Assembly: GCA_965246845.1 (NCBI GenBank)
Contig: CBDFFR010000012.1
Span: 868,001 to 932,000 of the forward strand
Source of the DNA: JBBRMW01 sp965246845
Lineage (GTDB): Bacteria; Chloroflexota; Anaerolineae; Aggregatilineales; UBA2796
Length of the DNA: 64,000 bases
Reading direction: 5' to 3'
Below the pieces are notes generated by a model. It searched no databases. It was not told where the DNA came from and saw only the letters and a list, made by a program, of their open reading frames with translations. Positions 52,310 through 62,000 of the stretch are shown in pieces; position 1 is the stretch's first letter, and each line of letters begins with the position of its first letter. Made by a program: the position numbers and the translations under genes.

Positions 52310-53190
52310 TTGGTGTCGTGCGGTGGAAAAGCGGACAAAAAAGGCATTCATATAAGCGCGGGTCGCAGCAGTCCTCTCGAACTCAGCCGGAGTAATATAG
52401 CCCTAAAGCTGAATGAACGCGGTAGGTGTTGTACTCGACTTCGAGCCAGCGTGCAGGTTGCTTACAAGCATCATCGAAGTTGTGTACTCGGTGTAGTCTA
52501 CATATTCCTCCCTGAGCGTCATCATGAAACACTTCACGATGCCATTCTGCTGCGATTTGTCGGTATTGGACATACTACTGCGCCTGCTCTGTGCAGCAGG
52601 TCAGTGCGCAGCCACGCGGCGTATTATGAGGCTTGGATGGTACATCACCGTAGACCTCTAAATGAAAGATCATAGGCATACCGCTGGCGAGTGTTGTTCG
52701 GGTAACCGCCTGCGTAACGTCCTGAGTCAATGTGCGGTCGACGAACCAATTGCAGACCACACGGCTGTAGGCGTCCAGCACCACGACGATAGATAAAACG
52801 CATACCGAGCCGGATGTAGGTCATGTCAGCGGCCACCTCGTTGGAGGTAGGGGTGATACCCCGAATGACATTGTGAAAACGTCTGTGAGGATGCTTGCTA
52901 TCGGTGCTTCGTAGGCGAATTTGCCCAATATGGCATGTCATATCCAGCCACGTCAGCACGTTTCGCACGCGCTGCTCATTGGCGACCAAACCCTGACGCA
53001 CCAGCTGCACCTGCTCCCGACGGTAGCCGCAGAACGAATAGCGCAGCAGCACACGTTCCACCGCGTTCACCAATGCCACCTCATTGCGCTCGGCAGGCTG
53101 GTAGTAAGTACATGCTGTGTGGGCAACCCAGCCTCCAACAGATGTCGCTGACCGTCACTTGTGGCAATGCCTCAGCCACTGTATGAGTCA
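52310..53190 (-). pseudogene. IS3-family orfB remnant (right copy, several frameshifts)
   Basis: Scattered frames together cover an IS3 integrase: the N-terminal YSFCGYRREQVQLVRQGL and NEVAADMTYIRL, then VLDAYSRVVCNWFVDRTLTQDV and LASGMPMIFH, ending near 52310. At least two frame changes and stops separate them. It follows orfA on the minus strand and is an inverted homologue of the remnant at 49618-50040. Confidence 0.75.
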
Positions 53191-53193
53191 TCG

Positions 53194-53511
53194 CTAGTTG
53201 GCTTTCGTATCTGCCAGCCAACTAGCACCGTTTTGTAGCACTTCGTTCTTCATTGTCAACCGCCCAACCATACGTTCCAGTTCTGTCATTCGTTCGTTGC
53301 TGTGGTCACTCGGCGCGCTGCTGACAAAGCGTTTATCCTCGAAGATGCCCACTGTGCATTCCATGAACTCCACGCACCACTTGTGTACCGGCGACTCAAT
53401 TAGGTCTCGTTCTCGGAAAATCTGCGCTATCGTTTTCTCTCCCCATAGCCGCTCCATTACCATCTCGAACTTGAACTGCGCACTGCATCCGCGGCGTTGT
53501 TTCTGAGCCAT
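53194..53511 (-). CDS. IS3-family transposase orfA (helix-turn-helix protein)
   Basis: A 105-residue orfA: N-terminal helix-turn-helix (AQFKFEMVMERLWGEKTIAQIFRERDL) and a C-terminal leucine-zipper-like segment (ERMTELERMVGRLTMKNEVLQ), both typical of IS3 group orfA. The frame is intact and starts 30 nt inside the 18-bp end at 53541-53558, but the orfB partner is broken, so no full transposase can be made from this copy. Confidence 0.82.
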   Translation of the reverse strand: MAQKQRRGCSAQFKFEMVMERLWGEKTIAQIFRERDLIESPVHKWCVEFMECTVGIFEDKRFVSSAPSDHSNERMTELERMVGRLTMKNEVLQNGASWLADTKAN

Positions 53512-53792
53512 CTTTTCGCGCTCGTCAAGCAGGGTACTCTCTTATCTGGTTGTCCAAATCTGAGCTGCACTATATTTGTTGTATTATACAAAGCCTCGCG
53601 TGCCTGACCCAAAGACGCTCTAGAATTGGAGGTGAGATTTGCGCTGATCAGGAATGTAGAACATTGGCATTCTCACTTGAAATACACTTGAATTGAGCGT
53701 AGTTTATATGTTAGAATTAAACGTGCAATAAGTTGAGCGTATCGCAGCACAAAAAAAGCCTGCCTTAAGAACATGTGGGGATCTTAAAACTA

Positions 53793-55283
53793 ATGAACCT
53801 GCCATCACCCGCGACGACGCACCAACAGGCCATACTCCAGCATATCGCATATACCCGATTGGCTAATCGAACCCAGCTTGCCAAAATACTAGGAACGAGC
53901 AACGAGAGCATTGCTTCAACGATGCGGGATGGCAAATTTGTCGAGCGCGGCATTCTTGCGGTTGTACCGTCCAGACGCTACTACCAGGCACATCAATGGC
54001 AGGGGCGCGGGTCAATCACGTACCGTCTTACGGCAGAAGGAGCATCCTACCTCAAAAAAGAATACGGCATTAATGCGACTCACTCTCGATCGTTTAAAGT
54101 AGCTGAAATAACACATGCACTGTGTCAAGCCGACGTATGGATACAGCTTCGATTATTAGGTTACTCAGTCGAACGTGAACACACGCTGAAGGACAGGCAG
54201 GCCGAAATCCGTCCCGACAATTATGTAACAGAGGGTTCCCGCTTTGTCATTGTTGAAACCGAACAGAATATTCTCCAGAATCGGCTGACTGCAAAGGTCA
54301 ACAACCTATTCAAATATTTTTTACAGGTGCCGTTGGACAGCACGCTGGATAAACGCATTCGTATTGTGTACACCTGGTTGGGACCTCTGGAGGGTGAACC
54401 TTCAGCAGCGCATCAGAACGCAATGCGTATGTGGAATTGGGCTTTGAAGGATGCTCAAAAGAGATTTAAGTGCAGTAAAGTGCCTTTTGAAGTCGGCTTT
54501 CTCTCACACGAAGAATTTCTGAAAACTCCGACAATCGATTGGTCGGCCTATGCTCCACTTCAGGTTAAGTTTGTGCCCCCAGCCGAAAAATATATTTCTA
54601 CGCCTTTTCCCGATATCCCTGATGTAGTCTCCATCGTGAACTGCTTTAAAAATTTCAAGGAGGCTTTCGAGCATGTTAATACTATGCAGCAGCAGTATGC
54701 GCTTGTTGCTCTTCTCATGGACTGGTTGCGTGAACAACCAGCACTCCTCGAACGATTGCAGGATGCACAACCGGAGAAAGGTAACATCCGTGAACGTCTG
54801 GGGCGGGTTGGTGTTGCGCTTCTTGCCTGGCTCGATTGCCCTGCGTATCCATTTGAAGCAGGCTCTGTCGCTCACGTGCAGGTTTTACCTGATGGCGAGG
54901 GGCAATTGTATTTAAGGATTACCCTGAATCCCCTACAGCTCAACATGGTTTTAAGAACCATAATAGATGAAGTCTACGCAGGAAACATGAATAAGCTTGT
55001 AAACACCCTTCAACTGCTCACCAACTTGTTTACGCATCACGCGCATGAGCTACACCTGAAGTCCCGCTACGATGAGGCACGGCACACACCACAATTTCCG
55101 CTCTCCTCTCCGCCTGCAAAGGGCGATCCCGAAAATGATTTTGAACAGAAGATTGAAGAAACTACATGGGCAGAAGAAGCGGAGACCGTTTCCACAACAG
55201 AAATTATTGACAATCCTTGGGATGAAATAGATTGGGGACTCGGTGATAACTCCACTCCAGACCACTCAGGTAAAGCAATTTGA
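53793..55283 (+). CDS. Replication-relaxation-like winged-helix protein
   Basis: A 496-residue protein. Residues about 10-90 form a winged helix (QAILQHIAYTRLANRTQLAKILGTSNESIASTMRDGKF then a Tyr/Arg-rich wing and TYRLTAEGASYL), and about 100-190 a mixed domain with IRPDNYVTEG and FVIVETE, as in replication-relaxation proteins (restriction-endonuclease-like fold) of plasmids and conjugative elements. The C-terminal 300 residues are mainly helical and unassigned. ATG 53793 is used; a GTG at 53775 is in frame. It supports an integrated mobile element here. Confidence 0.65.
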   Translation: MNLPSPATTHQQAILQHIAYTRLANRTQLAKILGTSNESIASTMRDGKFVERGILAVVPSRRYYQAHQWQGRGSITYRLTAEGASYLKKEYGINATHSRSFKVAEITHALCQADVWIQLRLLGYSVEREHTLKDRQAEIRPDNYVTEGSRFVIVETEQNILQNRLTAKVNNLFKYFLQVPLDSTLDKRIRIVYTWLGPLEGEPSAAHQNAMRMWNWALKDAQKRFKCSKVPFEVGFLSHEEFLKTPTIDWSAYAPLQVKFVPPAEKYISTPFPDIPDVVSIVNCFKNFKEAFEHVNTMQQQYALVALLMDWLREQPALLERLQDAQPEKGNIRERLGRVGVALLAWLDCPAYPFEAGSVAHVQVLPDGEGQLYLRITLNPLQLNMVLRTIIDEVYAGNMNKLVNTLQLLTNLFTHHAHELHLKSRYDEARHTPQFPLSSPPAKGDPENDFEQKIEETTWAEEAETVSTTEIIDNPWDEIDWGLGDNSTPDHSGKAI

Positions 55284-56036
55284 CGTCAGTTTAGTATGCA
55301 CGATTGCCGACTTCAATGCAGGTATTTCACAGCCATCAAAATGAACTACATCGCCCCGATCCTCAGACATAACACTCATTCGGAGAGATACTCCATCATC
55401 AATTGAAGTGTCTCGCGGTCGGATAGATGCAAGATTACACAAGAAGGTTCCATGTTGAAGTAATTCCTGAGATGCACCGCGCGTTGTGCTATAGACACCG
55501 GCATCTGCGATCAGTCGAATAATGTTTCAAGGAGCATTGAATAGCACTTGGCGCGGCATACACATTCAGGATTAACTAACACAGACATGCAGTCCAGTGC
55601 TTCATCGGTGTAGTACGAATGCTTGTCGACCTGAATAGCGCCATTGCCGTTGATGCGCTGACGGTATACGCGCGCATGTTCGAGGATAGATCAGGTCGAC
55701 CACCGATTTCTTATCGCGGGCGGTGCAGCGGGTAATACAGATGCGACACGCACCGCCCGTCGGAAATAAATACCGATGATTGACAGCTGTCGCATGTTCG
55801 GCTTCCTGAGCGGAGGAGGTCACGCTCACAGCACAGCCGTTTGTCCACCCTTTTCACATAACCGTATGCGACGCACGCACCACCTGATAGCCTGCGGCGT
55901 CTTCAAGGTACATCACGCGCGAGGTTTGGCGGTCCGCAACAAGAAATACTCCATCTGCCTTCGATCCTCTTTTTGCAAGCGCGCCGAAGTCCAGATGCTA
56001 CTGTTACCATCACCCTCGATCATTGCAGAGCGGTAC
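55284..56036. other. Degenerate intergenic DNA, possible integrase relic
   Basis: No intact gene. On the minus strand around 55570-55690 one frame reads VYRQRINGNGAIQVDKHSYYTDEALD, similar to the C-terminus of integrase-core transposases, with out-of-frame pieces upstream to about 55860 (KKSVVDLIYP). The rest (55290-55550 and 55870-56036) shows only short broken frames. Confidence 0.35.
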
Positions 56037-56666
56037 TCACTTGGAGATTTGTTCTATAATCAGCTTCAATGTCTCTGGATCAAAGTGTTGCAAAAGCATG
56101 GCGATAGTGCGCTGCGCATCATCGGGGTAGACTGACACGGACCGTTTGCGAAAGCCCGCAGAAATCGCCGCTGCATTGGCGCTCATTTCTCCTGACAACA
56201 CAGCTTGGGCAAGATCAGGACGGTCGCGCTGTAGACGCGCAAGTGTATACTGTCGACTGGTGCCTTTCTGAGGTGTTTTCAAGATTATGTTATTACCTTG
56301 AACTGGTTCGCGGCGGTTTCCACCGTGTTGATCGATTTCACTGATGAGCAATGTCTCGATAACTCGCCGCATTGATTGCATCCGGTGATAAATATCCGTA
56401 TTGGATGCTTCATAGCGATGTGTCAATCTCAGAAATGCTCGTAAATTGGGGATTGTCCAGCCTATCCCACCCCGATCAATCGGTGCGGTTACAAACACAG
56501 CAAAAGGTAAGCTGCTCCTCTCCCAGGGACGGCTTTCTGTGGCAAGTGCGAGCAGTTCCAGTAAATCGCTTGGATCACCGCCCGGTTGTCGTAAATGACG
56601 GACCAGTTCGTCCCGAAGTGCATCTTCGGGATTGGGTAACGGGAAAGTAACTTTACGATTTGGCAT
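56037..56666 (-). CDS. Partner protein of the HNH-helicase gene, unknown function
   Basis: A 209-residue protein that overlaps the end of the helicase gene by 14 nt, so the two are co-translated. The C-terminal third has a block I know from many plasmid- and phage-borne hypothetical proteins: SRQYTLARLQRDRPDLAQAVLSGEMSANAAAISAGFRKR, which looks like a ParB/KorB-type helix-turn-helix linker. The N-terminal half is helical with no known domain. It could be a DNA-binding specificity factor for the HNH-helicase; that is inference. Confidence 0.7.
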   Translation of the reverse strand: MPNRKVTFPLPNPEDALRDELVRHLRQPGGDPSDLLELLALATESRPWERSSLPFAVFVTAPIDRGGIGWTIPNLRAFLRLTHRYEASNTDIYHRMQSMRRVIETLLISEIDQHGGNRREPVQGNNIILKTPQKGTSRQYTLARLQRDRPDLAQAVLSGEMSANAAAISAGFRKRSVSVYPDDAQRTIAMLLQHFDPETLKLIIEQISK

Positions 56667-58650
56667 TTTGCTTTTCGCTGTGTTTCCGGCATTGTGGTAG
56701 CCAGGAAGATTTCAACCAAGCGAGTGCTTCACGACAATCTTCATCCCCTGATGGCTTGTGGCCTAAATGCTTTTCAATGGCTAAATATGTGTATCCCCAA
56801 GATACTTGAACAGGCGCACCGAGCAACGAATCAGCCGCCTTTTGGAGTTTGCTGATTTGGCCTCGTAAGTCGCTCTCGATCTGATGCGCGGTTTGATCAG
56901 AGGGCAAAGCATGGAAACTATCGACGCCCAGGGGAAGTTTTGCGGTCGCTTCCTGTATGATTGCGTGAAGTGCCGTAAGCGGGACTGCACCCACCTTGTG
57001 ACGCTTGCGAAGAGCATCAAGGCGGCGAAACTCATCCGCTCCTACGTCATTCGCCGGATCGAGACCAACAGCCCGCATGTCGGTGTGTTCGATTGTGTTT
57101 ACAACGAAGCTGGCAGAAGCAGTTCGTTCCAGTTGTTCAAGCGATTGTGTACGAACCTCCCTTTGTGCGAGACCTTGCAGACTTTCGTCTCGCATACGAT
57201 TGATGATCGCCGACATTTTTGGGTCGTCGGGTGCAAGCAAAAATAAACGTTGTGCATCGTTCATGCCTGGATCACCCGTCTCGATCATGCGCATCCCTCG
57301 CGCGAAGAACTGGCGCAGCCAGGCTTCATCGCGGATTGCTGTCAAGCAACAAACTACGCTGATCGGCTTATGGTCGTATCCAACATGGGCCATAGCACAG
57401 GTGATGAGAAGATGATGTCTGCCTCTCTTGAACTTCGCCAGATTGTCGCGTGCCTCACGGTCGTCAGAAATGGCGATCAGGGCGTTGATGTTGGGGTGAA
57501 CGCGTTCCAAATAACGCATGACTTCTCGTGCATGTTGCTGATCTGCGCAGCCAACCAGCCCACAAAATTCCGGTCGTATTCCCTTTAACTCCCCGATCTT
57601 CTCCACAGCACGATCTATCAAGGGCGCGTAAAATCGCTCGTCACGCATCACAATCCCTAATTGACGCTCTGCCTCAGAGACGACGATGTGGCGAGTCTCT
57701 TTGCTCAACAGGTCTTCAAGTGTTACTTTGGCATCGAACATCTCAGCCTCGAAAGGTCGCAGGTACCCTTCCGTTACACCTTCCAGGTAAGATGCTTCGA
57801 CATCCGGTTGAAGATACTTTATGCCGTCTGCATCCGGGTCGCTATAGTTAGCCAGGATGAGCGGTTCCCCATCGCTACGATAAGGTGTTCCAGTCATCAG
57901 AATGATGACTGCCGCACTCTCTGCAAGACGCAAAATCTCGCGAGCGGCTTGTGTACCGTTTTCTAGAACGCTGTTGTATCCCAGAATGTGAGCTTCGTCC
58001 AGAACCAGCATAATTCGTCCACGGTGTTCCTGGAAAACTTGTTGGTGGAGTTCAGGACACGACACCAGAGATTGGTAGGTCGAGATATAGCCGGATTGCC
58101 TGTTATGACGGCGCAGTAACGGTGGATCATTGGAAACGTGGCAGACACGTCCCATTGCAAGCCGCTCCGAACTGGTTTTTGTGTACGCATTCCATGCCAG
58201 TTCAGTTTGTTCACAGAGGTTGATACGTGGAACAAACATGGCTATCGCATCAACAAACTGTTGTAGAAACGCTTCATTGCCACCGAGAAGTGACATGAGT
58301 GTTTTCCCGGAACCGGGATGAATATCACACGTGATAGTTTTTTCAATGAGGGTTGGCACTTGACCCCGATTCGCTGCGTGCGCAAGGCGAAGCAAACGGT
58401 GTTTGAGGACATCATGGAAGCGCTGTTGAAATGGACGTGCTGTTGACACCGGCTGACGATCTCCTTTTTTGCGATTACATTGTGGGCAAAGTGCTTGACC
58501 ATTCGGAAGTGAAGTAGTACCACCTCGTCCATATGGGGTGGTATGATCTGCGTGCCATGAAATTTCAAGTGGACAGCCACAATATGTGCATTTACCACCA
58601 GCATGAACGTAGAGAGCAGCGCGTTGTCCATGTGCAAAAAAACGTGACAT
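56653..58650 (-). CDS. HNH endonuclease fused to a DEAH/SF2 helicase
   Basis: A 665-residue fusion. Residues 20-66 are an HNH nuclease with a zinc cage: C21/C24, H33, D35-H36, N50, C55/C58. An SF2 helicase follows: Walker A HPGSGKT (111-117), DEAH box at 218-221, motif III TGTP at 253-256, and a diverged motif VI RGMRM at 451-455. The C-terminal 200 residues are helical. Nuclease-helicase fusions of this kind are typical of DNA-defence or element-maintenance proteins. It is transcribed from a strong promoter opposite an XRE gene. Confidence 0.85.
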   Translation of the reverse strand: MSRFFAHGQRAALYVHAGGKCTYCGCPLEISWHADHTTPYGRGGTTSLPNGQALCPQCNRKKGDRQPVSTARPFQQRFHDVLKHRLLRLAHAANRGQVPTLIEKTITCDIHPGSGKTLMSLLGGNEAFLQQFVDAIAMFVPRINLCEQTELAWNAYTKTSSERLAMGRVCHVSNDPPLLRRHNRQSGYISTYQSLVSCPELHQQVFQEHRGRIMLVLDEAHILGYNSVLENGTQAAREILRLAESAAVIILMTGTPYRSDGEPLILANYSDPDADGIKYLQPDVEASYLEGVTEGYLRPFEAEMFDAKVTLEDLLSKETRHIVVSEAERQLGIVMRDERFYAPLIDRAVEKIGELKGIRPEFCGLVGCADQQHAREVMRYLERVHPNINALIAISDDREARDNLAKFKRGRHHLLITCAMAHVGYDHKPISVVCCLTAIRDEAWLRQFFARGMRMIETGDPGMNDAQRLFLLAPDDPKMSAIINRMRDESLQGLAQREVRTQSLEQLERTASASFVVNTIEHTDMRAVGLDPANDVGADEFRRLDALRKRHKVGAVPLTALHAIIQEATAKLPLGVDSFHALPSDQTAHQIESDLRGQISKLQKAADSLLGAPVQVSWGYTYLAIEKHLGHKPSGDEDCREALAWLKSSWLPQCRKHSEKQNAKS

Positions 58651-58664
58651 TACATCACCCTGAT

Positions 58665-58683
58665 ATACATCAAATTGATGTAT
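58665..58683. promoter_or_regulatory. 19-bp perfect palindrome, shared operator
   Basis: ATACATCAA and TTGATGTAT flank one central A. The site overlaps the start point of the minus-strand helicase promoter and the -35 box of the XRE promoter. Single half-sites recur at 58652-58658 (TACATCA) and 58696-58702 (GATGTAT), each about two helical turns away, suggesting cooperative binding of the XRE protein. Confidence 0.7.
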
Positions 58684-58703
58684 GATACAGAATACGATGT
58701 ATT
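58675..58703 (+). promoter_or_regulatory. Promoter of the XRE gene
   Basis: TTGATG (58675-58680) and TGTATT (58698-58703) are 17 nt apart. The -35 box is the right arm of the 19-bp palindrome and the -10 box overlaps a second half-site, so the XRE product would repress itself. Confidence 0.5.
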
Positions 58704-58717
58704 TCGTGAGTTGTCAA
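58689..58717 (-). promoter_or_regulatory. Sigma-70-type promoter of the HNH-helicase operon
   Basis: On the minus strand TTGACA (58712-58717) and TATTCT (58689-58694) are exactly 17 nt apart. The start point near 58682 falls in the palindrome at 58665-58683, leaving a leader of about 32 nt before ATG 58650. Confidence 0.7.
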
Positions 58718-58730
58718 GTGGAATAGGCAT

Positions 58731-59072
58731 ATGAATACTGGAGATGTTTTTGTAGAGCGCTTTCGCCGTCTTCGGAGAGACAAAGGTTGGCGTCAACAAG
58801 ATTTAGCTGAAAAAGTCGGAACAACGCAGCAACGAATAGCGCTTTTCGAGCAAGGAAGAGCCACCCCATCTTTAGAGTTACTTGCTGCTATGGCAATTGC
58901 ATTTGAAACAACAGCTGATTATTTGCTTGGTTTGTCTAATGAACGAGAAAAATCTCCATTGCCTTTTGCTGAATTAGATGAATCAGAAACGGAGGCATTG
59001 CGACTACTTCAAGTACAAAGTGCTGACAATAAGAAGCGACTTGTCGCAGTTCTGCGTCTGGCGGCTCACTAA
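58731..59072 (+). CDS. XRE-family helix-turn-helix regulator, divergent from the HNH-helicase
   Basis: A 113-residue protein: a Cro/CI-type helix-turn-helix in residues about 8-65 (RLRRDKGWRQQDLAEKVGTTQQRIALFEQGRATPS) and a short acidic C-terminal tail (LDESETEALRLLQVQ) that could mediate dimers. It is transcribed away from the helicase gene, with an 80-bp control region between them that holds a perfect palindrome. This is the layout of repressors guarding costly defence or phage genes. It ends 17 nt before the convergent dnaE2 stop. Confidence 0.85.
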   Translation: MNTGDVFVERFRRLRRDKGWRQQDLAEKVGTTQQRIALFEQGRATPSLELLAAMAIAFETTADYLLGLSNEREKSPLPFAELDESETEALRLLQVQSADNKKRLVAVLRLAAH

Positions 59073-59088
59073 CTCTTCCGATCTCTTT

Positions 59089-62000
59089 TCATATTCCTAC
59101 AACCGACATAGCGAGGATATTCACCACCGCATCGCGCTTCTGTATCACACCCGCGATGACCAGCAGCGGCGAGCCAATCACCACCTCGCGGTACTGCTCA
59201 TAGACCGACGGACGGAAAATGACGTTCATCATGCCGTCCTCGTCTTCGAGCGTGATGAAGTGGTGCCCTTTCGCGGTCTGTGGTGACTGATGCACGACGA
59301 CCAACCCCGCAACGCGCGCTTCCTGACCATCTTTGGCTGCACCAAGGTCCGCGTAGCCGAGGATACCCTGCTCGCGCAGGCTCCCGTGGTAGAGCGCCAT
59401 GACGTGTGCGCCTGTGCTGAGGCCGAGGACATCATACTGCACCGCGAGCAGGTCCGCGTCGGTGAAAGGTGGCAGATCGAGGACGAATGGCTCAATCGCG
59501 AGTGGCAGCGCATCCGGCATCGGCGGCAGTTCGCCAAGCTGCCAGAGCATCTCGCGGCGTGACGTGTTCCAGCCATCCATTGCACCTACGAGGACCAGCC
59601 GCTCGATGAGACGGTGTGGCAGCCGCGTCCGTTGGTGGAAGTCGGAGAGATTGAGGAAAGGTCCTGCTTTGCGCGCCTCGCAGATTGATTCCGCACGTTG
59701 TCCGAGACCATTAATGTAGTTCAGCCCAAGCCGGATGCTTTGCCTCGCAACCGTACATTTCGCCTCGCTCAGGTGAATGTCTACGCCTTCGATAGCAAAT
59801 CCCTTGCGTCGCGCTTCTCCAACGATGACTGCTGGACTCCAGAAGCCCATTGGCTGGTTGTTCAACAAGGCAACATAGAACGCACCTGCATGATCGCGCT
59901 TGAGCCATGCACTCTGATAGACCAGCACCGCGAACGCGGCGGCGTGGCTCTTTGGAAAGCTGTAGCCGCCAAAATTCTCAAGTTGCCTGAACACCGCGTC
60001 TGCGGTGGTAGCGCTCACACCCTTCTGCGCTGCGCCTTCCATGAAGCGCCCCTTGAGCCGCGTCATCTTCGCGCTATCCGACTTGCCGAGTGTGCGGCGC
60101 AGCAGTTCGCCCTCACCGGGGGTCAGGCCACCGAGATCACGCGCGACTTTCAAGACCTGCTCTTGAAAGAGAATGACTCCAAGCGTCTCCTTCAGGGCGG
60201 GTTCCAGTTGCGGTGCGAGATAGGTCACGGTTTCCTCGCCGAAGCGCCGCCGCAGATAGGGGTGAACCATGTTGCCCTGAACGGGTCCGGGGCGGATCAG
60301 GGAGATGGAGACGATCAGGTCGTTGAAGGTACGCGGTCGCAGTCGGGGCAGGACCTGCGCCTGTGCGCGGCTCTCCACCTGAAATACACCAATCGTATCC
60401 GCTTCGCAGATCATGTCGTACACCGCCGGATCATCGAAGGTCAGCGTATCAAGGTCTATTTTCGTGCCTGTCGTTTGCTCGACCAGCCGTAGCGTCTCGG
60501 CAACTGCCGAGAGCATCCGCAATCCCAACAGGTCGATCTTGATCAACCCGGCATCTTCAAGGCTGTCTTTGTCCCACTGGATGACAGAGCGCCCTGGCAT
60601 CGTCGCGGGTTCGGTCGGTACGCGGTCGGTGATCTGCGGTCCGGTGATGATCATCCCGCCGTTGTGGATGCTCAGGTGGCGCGGCAGCCCCTTGATCTGT
60701 TTGGTGATTTCCTGCGCTTGCTGCCAGATGTTCGACTGCTCCGGTGTGAGATCGCTAGTTGTGGCTGTACCATTCCCGTTGTTGTTACCGAGCAATCCAC
60801 CGTTACGCGCATGGACCTGCCGCGCCTGCCCCTCAATAATCTCCAGCGGTAATCCAAGCACCTTGCCGACTTCGCGAATGGCGCTGCGCTCGCGGAAGGT
60901 AACGAGCGTACAGGCCATCGCTGCATGGTCGTGTCCGTAGCGCGAATAGCAATATTGAATAACTTCCTCACGTCTGGCTGCATCAAAATCGATGTCGATG
61001 TCGGGTGCGGTGGGGCGTTCTTCCGAGAGGAAGCGCTCGAAGACCAGATCATGCGCCAGCGGGTTGATAGGGCTGATATTGAGCAGATACGCCACGAGCG
61101 AATTGGCCGCTGACCCGCGCCCCTGACAGCGGATGCCACTTTCACGAGCAAAGCGCACGATGTCCCACACGATGAGGAAGTAGTTGGCGAGTCCGGTACG
61201 GACAATCAGCCGCAGTTCGTGGTTGAGCGTCTCGCGTATCTTGCCGGAGAGTTCCCCGAAACGTCGCATCGCTGACTCCTCGCACAAGTGCCGCAGGTAG
61301 CCTTCGGTCGTGTCGCCCACTGGGAGCGGAAACGCGGGCAGTTCTTGCAAGCCGCCCGTCAGCGTGAAGTCGCAGCGCGCCGCAATCTCAAGCGTGTTCG
61401 TCAGCGCGGTGGGGTAGTCCGCGAAGAGCGCCGCCATCTGTGCGGGCGACTTCAAATAATATTCGGAGTTCGGACGGCGAACGTGGCCGGAGTGGTCGAT
61501 GGTCACGCCATTTCGGATGCAAACAAGCACATCCTGCAAGCGATGGTCGGCGCGGTGTGCGTAATGGACGTTGTTCGTCGCGACGAAGCCCAACCCGGAA
61601 CGTTCGGCCAGTGCGACCAGCTTCTCGTGCAGCAGATGCGTTCCCGGCAGCAGATGATGTTGCAGTTCAATCCAGAAGTCATCCGGGCTGAACCAGTCCA
61701 TATAACGCAGCAGCGTCGCGCGCGCGGTGGTCCAATCTCCAGCACGCAACGCAGACGGGATTTCGCCGTGTGTCGCGCAGCCAGACAGGGCAATCAGCCC
61801 GTCGGTCCGACCTGCAAGCGCCACAAGCGGCAGGCACGCCTCACCCTTCGGCGCGTTCGCGCGTCCGATGCTGATCAGCGCGCACAGATTGCGCCAGCCC
61901 TGCGCATCCTTGACCAGCAGTGTCAAGTGATGCCCTCCCTCAAGCGTGACCTCTGCGCCGTAGATTGCCTTGATACCAACTTCTTCCGCTACTTTGCCGA

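Larger units (their letters stand above)
49618..53558. mobile_element. Composite-transposon-like structure with inverted IS3 remnants
   Basis: Two degenerate copies of the same IS3-family element face each other. Each outer edge carries the same 18-bp end (TTTGGACAACCAGATAAG at 49618-49635; its reverse complement at 53541-53558). The left copy kept only the end and the C-terminal orfB; the right copy kept orfA and a broken orfB. Between them lie a secreted protein gene, an XRE regulator and the 79-bp repeat array. Mobility as a unit is inferred. Confidence 0.6.
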
